From contig VXAI01000025.1 in assembly GCA_013399305.1 (NCBI GenBank), forward strand, positions 5,724,143 to 5,788,142: a stretch of 64,000 nt of DNA. The letters are read 5' to 3'. Below the pieces are notes generated by a model. The model was not told the origin of the DNA. It did not search any database and saw only the letters and a program-made list of their open reading frames with translations. Origin of the DNA: Rostratula benghalensis. Its lineage: Eukaryota; Chordata; Aves; Charadriiformes; Rostratulidae. Both the position numbers and the translations under genes were made by a program. This document shows, piece by piece, positions 62,609 through 64,000 of the stretch; the stretch's first letter is position 1; the number at the start of each line of letters is the position of its first letter.

Positions 62609-62628
62609 GTTGCTATGGTGACTTAGCA
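62609..62628 (-). promoter_or_regulatory. RFX X-box overlapping a CNC-Maf/ARE site
   Basis: On the minus strand 62609-62622 reads GTCACCATAGCAAC. This is a full match to the palindromic RFX-family X-box (two half-sites separated by AT). On the plus strand 62618-62628 reads GTGACTTAGCA, which fits the RTGACnnnGC core of antioxidant-response elements bound by NRF2, NFE2 or BACH with small Maf. The two sites share five bases (GTGAC), so simultaneous binding is unlikely. RFX sites mark ciliary gene promoters and neural enhancers; which applies here is unknown. Confidence 0.45.
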
Positions 62629-62660
62629 AAGATCTGTTTAGCAGTCACTAGACGTTTCAT

Positions 62661-64000
62661 GTTCTGGGCAAAAGTTAGGGATTTTCCAATATTCCTCTAA
62701 GAGCTGTTTTACAGCAGTACGTGTGTGTAGTCTTCTGCAGTAAGTCACTGCTACCCTTGCTGCTTCTGTTGAGAAGGTGTGTACCTGCTGTACTTTAGCT
62801 TGTGGTGTCCCTCCCTTCCTGAAGAAGTTTCAAGGCAAGCGGATAAATGATCGACCCATCTCGTTAAGGCTATCAGCTGTTTCCCCCCCAGGAGGGGGGG
62901 TCATGGAGTGCAGTGATAAATGTAGAGGGATGGAAAACATGCTAGGGAATGGTTCTTCTCATGAATCAGTTGTGGAGCTTTCAAGGAGGAGGGAGGATGT
63001 GCTTGAAGCTGATTCACATGGTTGGAGTCAGGAAGTCTGAGATCTTTTCCTACATCTCTCAGACTTCTCATGTCACCAGAGATGTGATCAAGAGCATGAT
63101 GCAGCTACCACCTTAACTGAGATGTTCTTCTTTGAGCTTGGTAAGTGGGGGATGGTGATTCTTCTGTTCAGGTTCCTTGTTCATTGGGAGGGGCTGAAGG
63201 CTTGGAGGATTGCTGCTCCAGGCAGAGGTGCTTGCTCCACCTGGCAGGCGAGTTGGGCCAGCGTCTGTGAGTCCCACTGCACCAAACACAGCTTCCCTCC
63301 CCCTCCAGCCTCAGTGGAGTTCCCTCTGCCATGTAAGGTAGCCAGAGAGAAAGGGTTGATATCTTATGGGCTGCTTAGTCAGGGCCATCTTGATGGTGAG
63401 CTTCTTCAGAAAATCTTTTAGATGTGTCTTATCTTACTCCCAGAAATTCGGATAGTTCTGTTGGTAAAATAGATTCAATGCTCATAAGTCATTCTTCAGC
63501 TGATTTTGGCAGTAAAAGAGAAAGATCTCATTTAAACAAATAAAAAAATCTATATGCTTTTCAGCTAACATAATTAATGCATTTTTCCTGCTTATTTGAC
63601 TGTCCTGTCATGGCCCATATCCCATAATAGGACCTTATTTTCCCTTCTTGATAATGGACTCCTATTCTGTGCTTTGAACATACTTCAGATCTGGATTAAT
63701 TTGAGCTCCTTTCTTCTGCTGGTGTTTGCTGCACTGATTTCTCAGCTGTTATAGCTCCTATGTCTTAATGTGGAGACCAACTGATTCTTGCTGGCTCTTT
63801 GAAGAGTTTTGGCCTGTCCATTTTCTATAGCTCCTCAGAACTGATACCTCAGCCCCACTGCAGGTTGGAAGGGTTTTTTTCCTGCACGGTCTGGGGTAAT
63901 CTGTTTCTTACTGGCAACTTTTATGTTTTGATCAGTTTTGTAAGGTAAACAGTCCCCAGACCCAGTTGTCTTAAAAATATATAGAGAAAAATATTTATGC
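62661..64000. other. Non-coding stretch with one exon-like segment
   Basis: Apart from the candidate at 63063-63140, no gene is recognised. The frames at 62777-63040 and 63122-63421 (plus) overlap the candidate or lie close to it and have no known domain. The last 500 bases are AT-rich and featureless. Confidence 0.5.
63063..63140 (+). other. Candidate 78-nt exon
   Basis: The acceptor tract GATCTTTTCCTACATCTCTC plus AG ends at 63062. The donor is CTTG|GTAAGT at 63141, an ideal intron hexamer. The length is a multiple of three. One phase is open across the whole segment: two leading bases, 25 codons starting FSCHQRCDQE and ending MFFFEL, then one trailing base, so the exon is symmetric. The other two phases contain stops. 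The peptide is polar at first and hydrophobic at the end. I recognise no family. It is the best exon-like object in the window, but still unproven. Confidence 0.25.

Larger units (their letters stand above)
62220..62660. promoter_or_regulatory. Regulatory-looking block with RFX and CNC-Maf sites
   Basis: Non-repetitive sequence with more CpG than its neighbours (GCGCAGCGG, ATGCGGT, ATATGCGATAG, GACGCCGC). It contains an exon-like segment at 62344-62396 and, at 62609-62628, a consensus RFX X-box overlapping an antioxidant-response-type site. It may be an enhancer or a minor promoter. Judged on motifs only. Confidence 0.3.

Noticed and set aside
1..64000. tRNA, rRNA, CRISPR arrays, bacterial operons, intact endogenous retroviruses
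   Set aside because: I saw no tRNA B-box with a matching A-box, no regularly spaced direct repeats, no LTR pair and no gag/pol/env-like frame. The texture of the sequence is vertebrate and non-coding.

Overview
The window looks like non-coding DNA from a bird. The main evidence is a CR1 LINE 3' end at about 5417-5592, with the typical CR1 run of sequence ending in two degenerate copies of the 8-bp tail repeat. The rest is repeat-poor and CpG-depleted, rich in long T tracts, with no operon-like packing of reading frames. A 10-base N gap (13939-13948) and a single n (8917) show a draft assembly. I recognise no complete protein-coding gene, rRNA, tRNA, CRISPR array or intact mobile element. The many 60-230 codon open frames look like chance frames in T-rich sequence, and none resembles a protein family I know, so I report no CDS.

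My best reading is one or more very long introns, or a gene desert, belonging to a gene transcribed left to right. Uninterrupted runs of 12 or more T outnumber runs of 12 or more A by 19 to 1 on the given strand (counted by eye), and the sequence reads T- and G-rich. This is the skew known for the sense strand of vertebrate introns. The left edge (1-335) is CpG-rich with a good splice donor at 193/194, so it may be the shore of a promoter or first exon just outside the window.

Layout. 1-335: CpG-rich edge. 336-34169: AT-rich sequence with most of the T tracts, the CR1 copy, a perfect GTCACGTGAC E-box at 16729, and a 27-bp tandem duplication near 20385. 34170-34510: homeodomain-type TAAT clusters. 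39061-39260: a candidate 18-nt microexon followed by homeobox-like non-coding sequence. 49990-50165, 54485-54590 and 56220-56590: further stretches that look like conserved non-coding elements. 52840-53300: an internal CpG cluster that could be an alternative promoter. 62220-62660: a regulatory-looking block with a consensus RFX X-box overlapping a CNC-Maf/antioxidant-response element. Seven copies of TGACGTGG (either strand) all lie between 41.3 and 59.4 kb.

A few short segments have both splice sites and an open frame (39101-39118, 60213-60237, 62344-62396, 63063-63140). They are listed as candidates with low confidence, because 64 kb of vertebrate sequence contains many decoys. I found no evidence for a new enzymatic or defence system. 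The points most worth checking are the strand asymmetry, the candidate exons and the motif clusters.
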